Below, piece by piece: positions 11,701-24,400 of a stretch of 64,000 nucleotides of DNA (its first letter is position 1; each line of letters begins with the position of its first letter). This DNA comes from Cenococcum geophilum 1.58 (Eukaryota; Ascomycota; Dothideomycetes; Gloniales; Gloniaceae): positions 62,001-126,000 of the forward strand of contig KV748252.1 in assembly GCA_001692895.1 (NCBI GenBank), in the 5' to 3' direction. Made by a program: the position numbers and the translations under genes. The notes under the pieces are model-generated. The model did not search any database, was not told the DNA's origin, and was given only the letters and a program-made list of their open reading frames with translations.

Positions 11701-13013
11701 AAAGGCTTTTATTATAAGGTATCTGCCAACTAAGGGCTATAAGGGAAGGCTTTTTAGTAGTTGTAGAAGCTGGTGGTGTAGTACTACTATATTAAGGACT
11801 TGGAAACTCCTTCTTAGCCTAATAGTTCTCTAGGCGCCTTTACTCCTTAATTATAGGTTTAAGATATATTTCTAAAAAACTTCATAGGCCTAAGCCGGAC
11901 TCTTTATTAGGCCGTTTATTATTAGACCTCTACGCAAAAGGATTATACTTTAGAGTATATCTATTAGTTGTCTAGGCTGCTTAATAGGCTTTAGATTATA
12001 TTGAATTTAAATATACTATTATAAGCACGTTTTTAAAGTGCTCTTAAAGCGAGCATGCGCTAAGAATAGTCGGTTTTATAGTCTAGAGAATAGGTACATA
12101 TAGCAAAGAATAAGAATTCCGACGGCAGTTAGAGCAGTTAGCCTAATACTAACGCTTTTAAAGCCGTAATAGCAATTTCAGCCTTATATAATTTAATGTC
12201 ATAAACGGAAACCAAAAGTAGAGTTACCCTTATTTATCGCGAAACAACTTATAGCCTTATTAAGCCCTATTTAGTTAGTAGATAACAGTTAATACAGCTC
12301 ATTAGGTTTAAATACTGCGCTATAGCCGCGTAGTACTAACGCGTAAAAATCTGTCGCTGGCGCTAATAGTACGGGATTAAAGGGAGATAGGGCGACTTAA
12401 ATGATTGTGGGTTATACAGTACATTAAAAGTTTGGGTCGCCTATCTAATTACCTTTTTAGTAAATTTACTAATAAATCTAATAAAGTATAAAAAGGTCCT
12501 ACTTTCTAGCTCTATTAGATAGTAAAAAAAATTTAATAAGAAATTTTTTAAGTAAACTAATAGAAAAGATTTTTATTATATAAAAGTGACTCTACTTACT
12601 TATAAAGATTAAAAGTTTTATTAGTTTTTAGTAGTATATTAACAACCTAAAGGGTACTTAATTAAGACCTTTAGCTAGATAATATAGCGCTATTTAGGCT
12701 TATTATATATTATACCTACCTAATACCTAGCTTTTAGGCGTAATATAAGACTACTAAACCCTTTATAACCGGAAGCTTAAGGATAGGTTATAGGGGATCG
12801 TGCTGTATATAAGAGGCCGTAGAGATATAAGGACTACTACTATAGACGTAAATAGGCGTAAAAAGAAGTAATTAACCCTCTTAGCCCTCTCCCTAATTAC
12901 CTCTAGCGTTTAGGCGGCGTGGTAAGCCTGCCTAGGCTATATAATATTATATAAGAATAGATAATTAAGTTTACCTAAGGGGGTAAAGGGAGGTAAAATA
13001 TAGGGGATTATGC
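11701..13013. other. Mutated AT-rich region, no gene assigned
   Basis: The first part may hold the exchanger's 5' cytosolic tail and promoter. From about 12600 to 13000 the sequence is somewhat less AT-rich, but I found no domain on either strand. A perfect 11-bp inverted repeat (TATAGGGGATT at 12999-13009 and its complement at 13014-13024) opens the minisatellite that follows. Confidence 0.4.
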
Positions 13014-13243
13014 AATCCCCTATAACCTATAATCCCCTATAACCTACAATCCCCTATAACCTACGATCCCCTATAGCCTACGATCCCCTATAACCTACAA
13101 TCCCCTAGGTCGCACAATCCCCTAGGTCGCACAATCCCCTATATCGCACGATCCCCTATATCGCACGATCCCCTATAACCCACGATCCCCTAGGTTCGCA
13201 CGATCCCCTATAACCTATAATCCCCTAGGTCGCACGATCCCCT
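13014..13243. repeat. Minisatellite, about 17-bp unit, about 14 copies
   Basis: Tandem units of the type AATCCCCTATAACCTAC, with variants CCCCTAGGTCGCAC and CCCCTATATCGCAC. The variants are grouped along the array, so the array has grown in steps. It abuts gypsy integrase sequence on its right at about 13250, in place of the integrase sequence expected there. Confidence 0.9.
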
Positions 13244-13249
13244 AAAGCA

Positions 13250-13351
13250 CTTATAAAATCCCTTAGGCTACTCTACCTTATAGTTCTATAAAGTTTATAC
13301 CTATTTAGCTAGAAATAGGGTATTTACCTTATATAAGCTTTAATTAGAATA
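13250..13351 (+). pseudogene. Gypsy integrase fragment, left of the foldback MITE
   Basis: Aligns with 41937-42040 of the complete gypsy element: LI..LR/LYLIVL, then a segment matching PI-LEIGYLPRISFN. It continues on the far side of the MITE at 19992. Together the two parts form the 3' end of a gypsy element of the same family. Confidence 0.75.
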
Positions 13352-13698
13352 ACGTGTTCGGCAAGTAAGTGGCCACTATAAGTATGTGGCCACCCCAAAA
13401 AAACTTACCAAAAAACCCAAAAATCGATTTTTAATATCTTAAAAACGGCTTAATAATAAATTATAAAAATTTATAATTAGATTCTTATACTTACTTTAAG
13501 ACCTCTATTAAAGTTTTAGAGTAATTAGTTTAGCCATTATTAATATATTAAATTTTAGCTTTTAAATTTAAGCTTAATTATTATATCTTAAAAACCACTT
13601 ATTAAATTATTTAAAACTTTAATATTAGTCTTAAAATAAATATAAGAGTCTAATTATAAATTTTTATAATTTATTATTAAGCCGTTGTTAAGATATTA

Positions 13699-13864
13699 TG
13701 TTGGTCACACAGGGTGACTTACCAATAACGACTACTTAAGTAGGTTACAGTGATGTTGGTTAATAAAGCTTCTTTATTAGAATGAGGGAGGGCGAGGAGC
13801 TTAAGACTCCTCGCCACGCTAGTGCCGCGGCGTCACGTGATGACCGCTTGCCTCATTCCCGACA
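13699..13864 (-). repeat. Copia A left LTR
   Basis: TGTTGGTCACACAGG through CCCGACA, 166 bp. Less mutated than its partner at 19740. Confidence 0.92.
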
Positions 13865-16800
13865 CTAGCAACTCTTCTTTTATGGTTGCCATCTATATAT
13901 AAATACTGCTTGACCAGCGTAATAAATACCAATCCTCTTTACTTACTATTGCCATTGTAATATAAGTCTCGCTATTCTAAAATTTGCCTCTTAGCACGTG
14001 GTGCTTTCTTACTTGGAGTTATAAGTCGTGTTAGGGCCGCCAAGGCGCTAATTATAAGCGAGCTAATAGCGATTTTCTATCCCGGGGATAGAAAATCCTA
14101 ATTAGCTGGGTTAAGTTAGGGTCTGCAGAATCTGGCCAATTAGATAACTTCGACCGGCGGTTGAAGTTCCTAGATATCTTAAGACCTTACGTAACTAAGA
14201 AATTTCTAGGGACTCCCTTTTAACCTAACCTTTAACTCGTATATATAGAGTATTTATGTTAACAAATGTCTTTAGTGCCTTATTTGGGTTTGCCTTTGTT
14301 ATTATATCTACTAAGTTATCTTAGCTATTAATCTATTGAATCTTAAAGAGTTCTTAACGCTCGTAGGATTGCTAAAGTGCTATAATATTAATTATAAGGC
14401 GCTTCTCCTTTGTGGTACTAAGCTTAACTAAACACTTATAGAGGGAATATAAGTTAGTGTATACGATTATAGGGATAATAGGAAGTTTAAGTCGATTTAT
14501 AATTATCTTTAGGGTAGTTCCAATTATAATTGCTATATTAACTCCGCTAACTATTTTATATATCTCTAATACTAGAACGCTTTAAGTAACGCGTTTACTC
14601 TTAGTTAAGCTCTAATAGATAAGATTACCGTAAATTGTGAAGTTATTCTCTTTAGTAGATTTATTCGCGATAATAATTTTATATCCTAGCTAGGAGCTAA
14701 AATCTTTATTATTTATAAATAATCTATTAATAAATATAAAGAGCTTAGCGGTAGGGAGATTAATAGGTATATAGAGTAGTCCCTAATTAAGATGGCTTAT
14801 TTACTAGAAAAGACGTTTATTTAGGGCAAAAACGTCGTCCTTAGTTGGTTCCTAGTATTAGGCGGTAACAGAGAGATTAAATAAAGCCTTGGGTTAATAG
14901 ATAGAAGTAATATAAGCTCCGTAAGCGCGTTGCTCCACATATCCTTACTTTAGGGAATTAACGTTAATAATGTTAATCTTCTTACCTTAACCCTTCTGGC
15001 GCAAAGTAATAGAATTTTTATTTAGGGAGAGGATGCATCTATTAAAGAGTAATAGTGTTATTAAATTAAGCTTTTTCTTTAGCTTTGCTATAAGATTTGC
15101 CTTTATTAGCTCGTCTTCTTTAAGAGCTAAGAACTGGTCGTCTCCTAAGATAATTATATTATTAGTTTATATACCGACGATTCTAAATAAGGTTCCTATG
15201 GTTATAATAAGGAAGTAGGGATTAAATATAGAAGTAGTTATTAAAAGCTTCTCTTTATAGTGCTTACTGTAGGTAGCCTACTAGTGAGTTCCTGCCTCTG
15301 TAATTCTATATAATAGCTTAAGCATAACTATAATCGTATCTTTAGGATACTGGTGGCGAATTTGCTTTAGAAGGTATGCCAATATTAAGCGCTAAAGGTG
15401 CGTTTCTAATTAGGTATAGGCCTAAGTAATATCTCGCAAATAAACCGCTATTCTATTCTTTATTAAGGAAGGAGCTAGCGCAATAATAACTCGCTGACTA
15501 GCTTGTTAAATTGTAGAAGATTATATAAAAATTACCTCCTTACTATTGTCGTTATAGCCTTAGATAATAAGCCTTAATTTCTTAAATAGGGTATTAGTAG
15601 CTTTACCCTTAATCTCGTTAACCATTCTTGACTTAAAGATGCGAACTCTATTGAACTTAATAGGGTCATACTTCTTGAATTTAAAGACTCCTCTTGTAAT
15701 AAGGCCATCGATCTCCTATTTATTAGATACTTAGAAAGGAGCTCCTAAAGTTATAATACGACCTTCCTTTTAAAGCTGTTTTACGAGTTTAAAGTTAGCC
15801 TTCTCCTTAGCTGTTATAAAGGCTATTAATAGCTTAACTCTATTCTTAATAGCGGCAATGAATTACTCTTTAAAATTAATAAGATGTTAGTAATTTTATA
15901 ATCCCTTTGGGCGACCTCTACCGCGTCATGGTTACGGCGTATCTACTACAATTATATTAGAATTGTGGTCGCCTTCTAAAGCACGTTAATCGTAGCTTTC
16001 CTTTAGGGTATCTTCTATAGCATCCTGTAAAGGCTTAGAACTGTTATTTTTATAGTAAGGCTTAATAACAGTTAAACGGAATTAAGTAGGTCCGTAAGGC
16101 ATCTAAATAGTATAAGTTTAACTATTAATTATAATAAGTTAATGTAGGCCTAACTATCCTCCCTTTTTACGCTATACGCGTACCTTAGACTGGAGTGGCA
16201 GATTAAGCGTAGTTAAGGTATTTGGGCCATTTCTTATTCCTAGTACGTTGTTAACCTAGCGTGTAGCGTAGAGACGTTACACCTTCTTTATTGCCTTATG
16301 AATAGCCTTAGCTTATTATATAACGGAGGGAGATAGTGGAGAATTATTAGTTATTTAAGGGTAGGCGCTAAAGACTAGTAATATAGGTATGAGTCTATTT
16401 AGGCCAGTGGAATCGTTAACGGCTTTAATAGCTATTTGTAAGGTAAGTTCTTTACTAGCGTCCTTTAGTTCTAAAGAGATAATCTTATATATATGGCGTA
16501 ATAGCGCGTAATATCGCTCTACTTTTCTAATACTATTATATGCCTTAATGGGGACTTCCTTAACCTTGATTGCTATTGCCTTTATTTATTATTAAAACTT
16601 TATAGATAAGAAGTTCTTTCTTATATTATAGACGATTTAATTAGGGGGTCCTAGATAGATATTAATCTAGTATAATTAAAGGGTATTCTATGCGTTCCTA
16701 GCTAATATATCCTTTAAGAAACGTGCGGCTTAGAAGAAGGTTAAGAAGTTAATAACTTAGAGTACTAGTTTGCCGCTAAGATATATAACGTTAATAATAA

Positions 16801-19739
16801 TATAAAAGTTAAAGTTATAGTTATTTTTAAGGCTAAACTTAAATTGGCTAGGGGACTTTTAGTTTATTTGGTAGTAATAGCAGTACTTTATAAGATGCTT
16901 AATCGCCTTAACCTTAACTTTATGGCCTACTCGCTAAAGGACCCTAAGCAGTTAGTGAATAGATAGGTGGCTAAAGTGATGGTATAGTTAACGTAACTTT
17001 AACTTAGTTAAGTGGCTTTAAGTAATACTCTTTTCTAGTTAATAAAGGAGTAACTAGGGGTAACCCTACTTACGTATAACGGGCACCTAATTATCTCCCT
17101 AAATAAGTACATTCTTAAGGTTATTAAGCTTAACGCCTAATCTATTTATATCTCCGATGTAAAATAGAAATAGGGTATTTATAGAAATAATGTGGAAATT
17201 AATGCACCCTAAGGGGGTTCGGACCCTAATTATACTAAGAGAGATTACAGTACCCTTGCTAAAACAAATCGTGTATTAGCCTGCTATTAAATAGTTAATC
17301 TAAATAGAGCTATTAAGCTGCTAAAGGGCTTAAATTTAAGGTTCTTCTACTATAGATACTCCTATAGCTCTAGTGTCTAGTATAATACTATAAAAGACGT
17401 TTACTAAGTATCTGTTATTAAAGGAGAACGTGAAACTCTCCTATAGCTTATTAAAGATATCTAACTTTATAATAGAGTAGAGCGTAGATTAGTTATTAAG
17501 AATAGTAACGGTTTATATGCCATCTACCTTACTATACTTAGTGAAGTATTAGTTAGGTAAGCAGTCCTTAATTTCTATATCTATAAGGAGCTATTCGGCC
17601 TTATTAACCTTACCTTTAAGATCTTCTACGCCTTTATATTAAACTAGGAAGCTTTAAAAGTAGGTTATAGTAACCTTGTGATTTCTAACGTTTCTTATAC
17701 TCTAGCGAAACTTATTATATGCCTTCTTTTGCTTATTAAGAAAATGCCTAGTTAACTAGCAATTTAGTTTCTTATAAACGTAGCACTTCTTCTNGTGATT
17801 ACTTTAAAATAAACCTCTATAAGGACCTCCACCTTTACCTTATAGTTATTAATTATACCCTCTACCGTATTACCTACCCCGGCTACTATATATTTGATTA
17901 GTCTAGTTATAATTATATTAGTCGGGCGGGTTAATTAGAGTAGGTTAGAGTTAGGCGTTAAATTACTATACTTTTTAAGAGCGTAGAGTGGTGCTAATAG
18001 AAGATCTTAATTAAGCATATACTCCTTCGTAAGTATTTATAGAATTAAAAAAAGTAAGGTTATATTCTTTAATACCTTAGTATGCGCTAATAACTTAATT
18101 ATATAGGCTAAAGTCCTCTTAATATAATTTGGATAAACTACGCTAAATCGTCTAAAGTTAATTAAAGAGCTTTTAAAGATAATTAAGCCGAGGGATACCT
18201 AGGTTTATAGTAATAATCCTTAGGAAGGTAGTCTCTCTCCATTCTAATATATACTGCTACTTATTCTCTTCTGTTTTTGTTCGGATTATGGTGGGGGGGG
18301 TTTTTGTTTTTAATTGATTTCTTTCTTCTTTTCTTCTACTTCTACAGTTGGAATTTGGTGGATCTCCTGAGCTCGCTTAGCTCACGTGGTAAACCTAATT
18401 AGTTACAAGCAACCGTGTCTACTATATTACAGAACCTTATTTAGACAGTTTTAAAGTGGTATCTTAACTTATATATTATGCGGTTAAAATTATATCCTTT
18501 TCCTACTAAATGATTATAATAGAAGGTACTAGCTTAGCCCTTAAGCATAACGGAATAGGCGTTATAGTATTAATTAGACTCTATTCCCACCTTCTAGTAA
18601 TAGTTATAAAAGATACGTAGTTTCGAATTAAAAATATTATATAATTCCCCGCTAAACTTCTTTTCCTAATCTAAATAGAGCTTCGCAAGCTCTATAAGCA
18701 ATTTTAAACTACCTTTAATTTAAGATTAAGATAGAGGAGGTGGGGTTTACATTGCAGGCTGTAGTGGGGACGTAGGTCTGGTCGGTGGAGTCTAAAGGTT
18801 ATTAAATCGCGAAGCAATAGGATCCTATACCTGCTCTTGTTGGGGTATAGTATCTAATATTAAGGTTACGGGTTAAATTGGATATAGAGGAGTTAAAGGC
18901 GGAGGTAGGTTCGTCTTTAGAGGTATATTACTTAGGTTCTATTATAAGTTAAGCTTCCTTATAGTGCGTAGTTAGTGCTTAATCTCTTATAGAGTCTATT
19001 TGTGCTCTTTTTTTACGTTAATAACCTGCTCCTAAATGTTGTCTCTAATAGTACCCCCATCCTTAGGGATAAATACTTTATTCTTCTAAAGGAAGTTACG
19101 GAAGTTCTGTATAATATCCTTATTTATAGGGGCCTATATTTCCTTTATCTATCTAATAAAGTCCTCCTTTATATATTCCTATAGCGCGGTATTGTTATAT
19201 TTACTGTCCTTATAATATGCTATACAGTATAATAAAAATCTATTTAAGTCTTGTTTATTAGCGTTTGCAAGGTCAATTATAGCTTTATTTTATATCTTTG
19301 GGTTAATATCTTCCTTATACTTCTTTGGGTAGGTTAACGTTATAGTAGGTATAAAATTGACGGGGTATCGTACGTTGAAGGTAGGTAGGATTTTTCGGTT
19401 TTATAGGATCTCGTAGGTTTACTATTAAGAGGTAGGCAATTTGAGATATTGTTTGACGCGTTTTAGACGTTAACTTAGGACCCTAGGTTTAGTAATACTT
19501 CTAACCTAAAGTACTTAACTAAATCTTTGTAAACGCGGTTGTTCTATATAATAGACGCAATTTGGTATCTCCTAGTACTTAGTAACACTTCTATTACTAG
19601 TTTTCCGCAAGTCTAAGGTAGTATAGTATTGTTGGGATCCATTCTATATAAGCGCATATAGCACCCCTATATAAGACTGTCTCTTCTGTTTAAAAACCTA
19701 GCTGCTCTATAGTTGACTGTGTATTCAACTACTAATTAG

Positions 19740-19905
19740 TATTAGTCATATAGGGTGACTTACCAATAACGACTACTCGAGTAGGTTACAGTAATGTTAG
19801 TTAATAAAGCTTCTTCATTAGAATAAGGGAGGGCGAGGAGCTTAAGACTTCTCGCCACGCTAGTGCCGCGGCGTCACGTAATGACCGCTTGCCTCATTCC
19901 CGACA
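19740..19905 (-). repeat. Copia A right LTR (5' LTR in element orientation)
   Basis: Starts TATTAGTCATATAGG, a transition-mutated form of the left LTR, and ends CCCGACA followed by the TATTA duplication. Confidence 0.92.
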
Positions 19906-19991
19906 TATTAAAAATCGATTTTTGGGTTTTTTGGTAAGTTTTTTGGGGTGTCCACATGCTTATAGTAGCCACTTGCTTACCGAACACGTTA

Positions 19992-20741
19992 GGCTAAAAG
20001 AACTATAGACTATATATAAAAAGTTGTTCTATAAAAAAGCCTAGTAGTATATTAAACGCCTAAAGAAGGCCTAGAAATTAGCCTATATAAACCTAAAAAA
20101 GACCTAGAAATTAATAGAATAGTAGGTAAATAAGTATAGACGCAAGCTTAACCTTACTATAGGTAATACAGTTTAGGTTATAATAAAAAACTAGAAAACG
20201 GAATAGCCTAGCCGTAAGCTAAATTACTAAATAGTAAAACTATATAGAATTTTTAATAAAGTAGGTAACTTATATAAGGTTAAGCTTTTAGATTTAATTA
20301 AGGTTTATTTTATTATTTTACCGAATAAGCTACAGAAAGCTGCTACGGATCTTTTACTAAAATAAACTAACCTACTTCCGCTACTAATTTAAGTTAATGG
20401 CAAAAGTAAATTAAAAATTAAAAAAAAATACTAGCCTATAAGCTTATAGAACAAACGCTAAAATACTACGTCTGTTAAAAAGGCTACAACCTAAACTCTA
20501 CCTAGTACTCTGCCTAAAACTTTATAAATAGTTTTTATAAGCTTAAAAAGTTCTATAGCTAGTATTTTAATAAATTTAGACCGCTAAAATATTTAAAAAA
20601 AAAAAAAAAAAAAAAAGTAAATTAAGTGCTAGCATAGTAAAAATAATACGCCGCCTATAGAATATAAAAATAAAAACGTGCCGTAGATATAAAATAGATA
20701 TATAAAGCCTAAGGGCAGGGTTTTTTTAGACGGGGGGGTAA
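19992..20741 (+). pseudogene. Gypsy integrase C-terminus and chromodomain region
   Basis: Aligns from about 20030 with 42115-42856 of the complete gypsy element. Landmarks are the AWK(A/V)..INLKK region, KLIE, KVGNLYKVKL, FLPDKL and the chromodomain region near 20440-20560. The last part differs and has a long A run at about 20593-20614. It ends with AAGCCTAAGGGCAGG and a G-rich polypurine tract at about 20731-20738. Heavily mutated, with frequent TAA and TAG. This is the right part of the element that starts at 13250. Confidence 0.85.
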
Positions 20742-21044
20742 TATTATAGCCCTGTTACAGACCTAGTATATATATTAAGAACCCACCTCTATAGCTAACG
20801 CTTACTAACCTAATACCTTTACGGCTAAGTAAGTGGCCTTAAGGGAACTACAGATAATTTATAGTTAGGGTTTTAGTACGGATATATAATTAGGAAACCG
20901 TATAAAGCTATTACCCTAAGCAACGCTGCTACCCTTTCTTTTTCTTTTCTCTAGCTTTAGATTCTTGTTAATAGATAATCTAATTATATAGGCTTACACG
21001 CGTGCATATGCCGTACTAGTACCTTAATTAACTAAGTCTCTAAT
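20742..21044 (+). repeat. Gypsy 3' LTR
   Basis: Starts TATTATAGCCCTGTTACAG after the polypurine tract and ends CTCTAATA. It is the same LTR type as the inverted copy at 28162-28553 (shared GGCCTTAAGGGAACTACAG and the GATAATCTAATTATA region). It shares only the 3' part with the LTRs of the 37105 element, so two LTR subfamilies are present. Confidence 0.8.
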
Positions 21045-21104
21045 AATTCTTTACTTTTATAAAAATAAATAAAGACGTTGTGCTTTAATAAGTTTAGGGG
21101 GTAG

Positions 21105-21274
21105 TGTCGGTATAACTCTCTTTATCAACGTGCACAAATATCACTTGTAGTGGTACGTATGCGGTATTAAAGTTGGTAGTTAATTGTTGTTTAGAAGAAA
21201 GGGTTGCTTCAAGGTCAAACAGTTAGTCTCGCTTTATAGTCCCGTGACTACGTCACGTGATTAATGTTCCGACA
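21105..21274 (-). repeat. Copia B left LTR
   Basis: TGTCGGTATAACTCTC through TTCCGACA, 170 bp. It matches 27068-27237 with transition differences. Confidence 0.93.
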
Positions 21275-21354
21275 CTAGAGCAACTCTAAAAAGAAGGCTA
21301 ATCTACACTCTAAAGTTAAGTCTTCTAGACTACTCGTAACGTATACGCAATAGC

Positions 21355-21475
21355 GACTTTCTGCTAAATTCTGCTATATTACCAAATTCTGCCAAATTCT
21401 GCTATATTACCGAATTCTGCTAAATTCTGCCATATTACCGAATTCTGCCAAATTCTACCGAACCTAACTTTATCC
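21355..21475. repeat. Tandem repeat in copia B 3' region
   Basis: Repeats of TTCTGCCAAATTCTGCTATA and ATTACCGAA type, unit about 13-27 bp, just inside the 3' LTR of copia B. A related word occurs at 7490-7550 near another LTR. Confidence 0.7.
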
Positions 21476-24400
21476 CCGGGATGGAAAATTGCTATTGGCT
21501 CGCTTAGTACTAGCGCCGACGCTAAACTAAAGTTGAATCCGTTCGCTTAACCTACCCTACAGCCCGTAATTTAACTCGATTTGTGTTAATAAGCTATAAT
21601 AGTGCTGTATAGGGCTTACCCTTTGTTATAGCGTCCGCAGGGTTAGTATCTCTATCGATCCACTTAACTTTAGTAATCTGTCTTCGTTTATAAGCTTGGC
21701 GAAGGCACATTATATCAATTATTAAGCGTTTCTCTTGCGTAGTTCCTAGTTGGATAAAACAGTTATATAAAGACTTTGAATTAGTATAAAGAACGAGTGG
21801 TAAGTTAACCTGTAAGACCTTGTTTAGCGTAGATTTAATTACAGCGCCTATATTAAAACCATGCGCTATGCCGTATAACTCTAAGGCTAATACACTCCTA
21901 GTGACTCTTTTGCACTTAATTAAGGACCAGTGGACAATATTTACCTTATTTAAGGCGTCTGCTAGTATAAGTACGTAGCTAATTTACGAAGATAAGTCCT
22001 TATTATTGGCGAAGGAAGCGTCCGTAAATACCAGGAGTTATAAGGTGTTAACGTCTAGCTTGACGAACTTTAGGCCTCTATTTACATTCTTAATCTGCCA
22101 GCTTAATCGCTTATTAAGACTCTTTATATTATCTTTAACTAGGTTAATTACCTAGGCAGTAAAGGATAGGTTAAATAAGGCCTCTAGCTAACAGACTAAG
22201 GTAATATAGGCTTCTCTAGCGCGTTAAGCGATATACTGGTCCTTTAGCGTAAGTAGGCCATATATAACTCCTTTAGAGCTAGTGCTGTCTACTAGCGTAG
22301 TGTTAACTACACTAAGGTTCTCACACTGGCGCTTTTACGTTAGCGTGATACTCCCGTCTTATGTTAATTAAATAAGTCCTCCATTAAACTTAATTGGTAT
22401 ATTAGCGGTTAATTACTCTTACTCCTTAGCCATAAATTTGGCCTTATATAGTTTGCTTTATTTAGCCTCTATAAAAGTATTATCTATAAGGAACAGTATA
22501 TTATTAGTCTATAAGCCGATAATTCTAAAAGGCTTATTACTGTAGAGTAAGTAAGGGTTGTATATAGACTGGTCTATTTATAGCTAATTAACGTAGTATA
22601 AATAGTAGGTTTTAAACCAGTGGTTTCTAGCTTTAGGTACTCTGTAAAGTGGCTTTATAACCTTTAGAATGGAGTCCGTATTAATTCCTAATTGTTTATT
22701 TAGCTTATATAGTAGTTATACGTAAAACTCGCGGTTTAGGTTTATAGTAGACTGGACGTAGGCTTATAAGATATCTTAGAGGTAGAGTTGTGTCTATAGT
22801 AGCATAGTAGCGATATAGAGAATTAGCCGCTGGCTAACCCGTTAAATTGTTGGTAACTAAGTAAGAACTAGCTCTTTCTTTAAATTATTATAGGCCTATA
22901 TAATAAGTTGTAATTTCTTAAAGGCTCTATCGGTTCCCTTATTCTTAATTTTATTAATAAACCGTAAGTTAAAGAGTCTAACCCCCTTTAGTATATCGTG
23001 TAGCTTAATGATCTTAAAGACGCCTTTCTCGAGTAGGCCTATAACCTCCTTTTATCGTAAAGCGCTGAATTAGGTGTTATTATCGTTCTGTAAGTAGATA
23101 GCGATATCGGCGATATCTGCAATATCACCCGTAAAAGCACCTATATCTATTATAGCGTTTGTAGTAGCCGTATCTATAACAGCCGTAAGCAATGGGTATT
23201 TACGGGGGCGACCTCTACCTCGCTTTGGCGGTAGCTGTAGTTCAGCTTTAGGTAACGATTGAGGTTTAGCTGATTTAACAGGCTCTTGTGGTTTAACTAG
23301 GTCTTATAGGTCCAGTAGGTGAGGTTTTATAACTATAGAGCGGAAGGTTGTAGGCCTATTTGGTAGCTTTACGGTACAGGTCTTACCGTTAACGGTAAGT
23401 AGCGTATATGGCCTATCCCAATAACCACTCTGGCTAGTATTGCCTTCTCTCTAGACTAAGACAGGCGAACTAGGTGGGAGGCCGTAAATGGCGTTAGTTT
23501 GTGGTCCGTTTTGCATATTAAGAGCGTTAGCGATCTATTGTTCAGCTTATAGCTTCTAGATTTCTACTATTACTTTCTTAATAGCCGTAGCTTGCTATAT
23601 AACTAAAGGTGATGGCGCGTCTAATTTAACTATTTAGGGGTAGGCTCCGAAGACTAGGAGTATAGGGATTAGGCCTTCTAGGCTAGCCGTGTCATTAATA
23701 GCTTTAAAGGCTATTTGTAGGGCCATCTCCTTGCTGATTTTAGGGATTTTAGTCGTAATGATTTGGTAGGCTTGTCGTAGCGGACCGTGGTAGCGCTCTA
23801 CCATTCTAATGGAATTGTGTGATTTGACTGGAACTGACTTTGTAGTTACTCCCATAGTGGCAGCGTAGTGCTTAAACTTCTTGCTAACAAAGTTCTTCCT
23901 GGCGTCTGTGGTAATTAAGTCTAGTAGTCCTAAGTAGCTGTTAATCTAGCACATCCGTAGAATGTCCTAAGTGTGCTTGGTGCTGATATCTCGTAGCTAT
24001 CTACCAGCTTAAAATTGAGTTACTTCGTCGACTACGTGTAGTAGGGGGGAGCCGCTGATATACATAATGTCGACGATAATATTGTAATTGAAATTAACGT
24101 CGTCTTATAGGGTAAAGCGAAATCTACTTAGAGATCTGCTATACTTCTAGCAATAGTAGCAGAGTCTAGTTAGCTCTTTAATAGCGGATCTATTAGTGTT
24201 ATAGCCGTGGCCAGCCTTATTAAGAAGCTTTTGCAGTCTATTAACTGACGGGTAACTAAACCGATGGTGTAGACGTCGTAGTTCTACGTTAGTTAAGTAG
24301 CAAGGGTTTGTATTAAAAGACTTAACTAAATAGAACTATAAGGAGAAGCTCTATAAGAGAAATGGGTGGCTAAATCGTCTAACTACTGGCACCCTTTTAG

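Larger units (their letters stand above)
13699..19905 (-). mobile_element. Copia element A, complete but inactivated
   Basis: A 6207-bp Ty1/copia element in reverse orientation, with two 166-bp LTRs and an exact 5-bp target duplication TATTA (13694-13698 and 19906-19910). On the minus strand a CYVYKK..C..H zinc-knuckle remnant lies near 17720-17800. An integrase C-terminal region near 16350-16560 is homologous to those of copia B and D. RT lies near 15050-15220, where the catalytic box reads TNNIIIL instead of TDD. The LTRs differ at about a dozen sites, all transitions. The host sequence is the foldback MITE. An ambiguous base is at 17794. Confidence 0.92.
13352..19989. mobile_element. Foldback-type MITE, Tc1/mariner-like ends, split by copia A
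   Basis: Left end at 13352 (ACGTGTTCGGCAAGTAAG) and right end at 19989 are inverted copies, each flanked by TA. Without copia A and its duplication the element is 426 bp. The inverted similarity is not limited to the tips. The left part (13352-13560) pairs with 19989-19911 and then with 13698 back to about 13560, so nearly the whole element can fold into one hairpin. It carries no coding sequence. TA target and short tips fit Tc1/mariner-type MITEs. Confidence 0.8.

Noticed and set aside
1..13000. A genetic code in which TAG and TAA encode Gln or Trp
   Set aside because: The genes in the island end in normal TAG or TGA stops and carry no internal ones. Internal stops are limited to repeats and come with other transition changes, which fits RIP.
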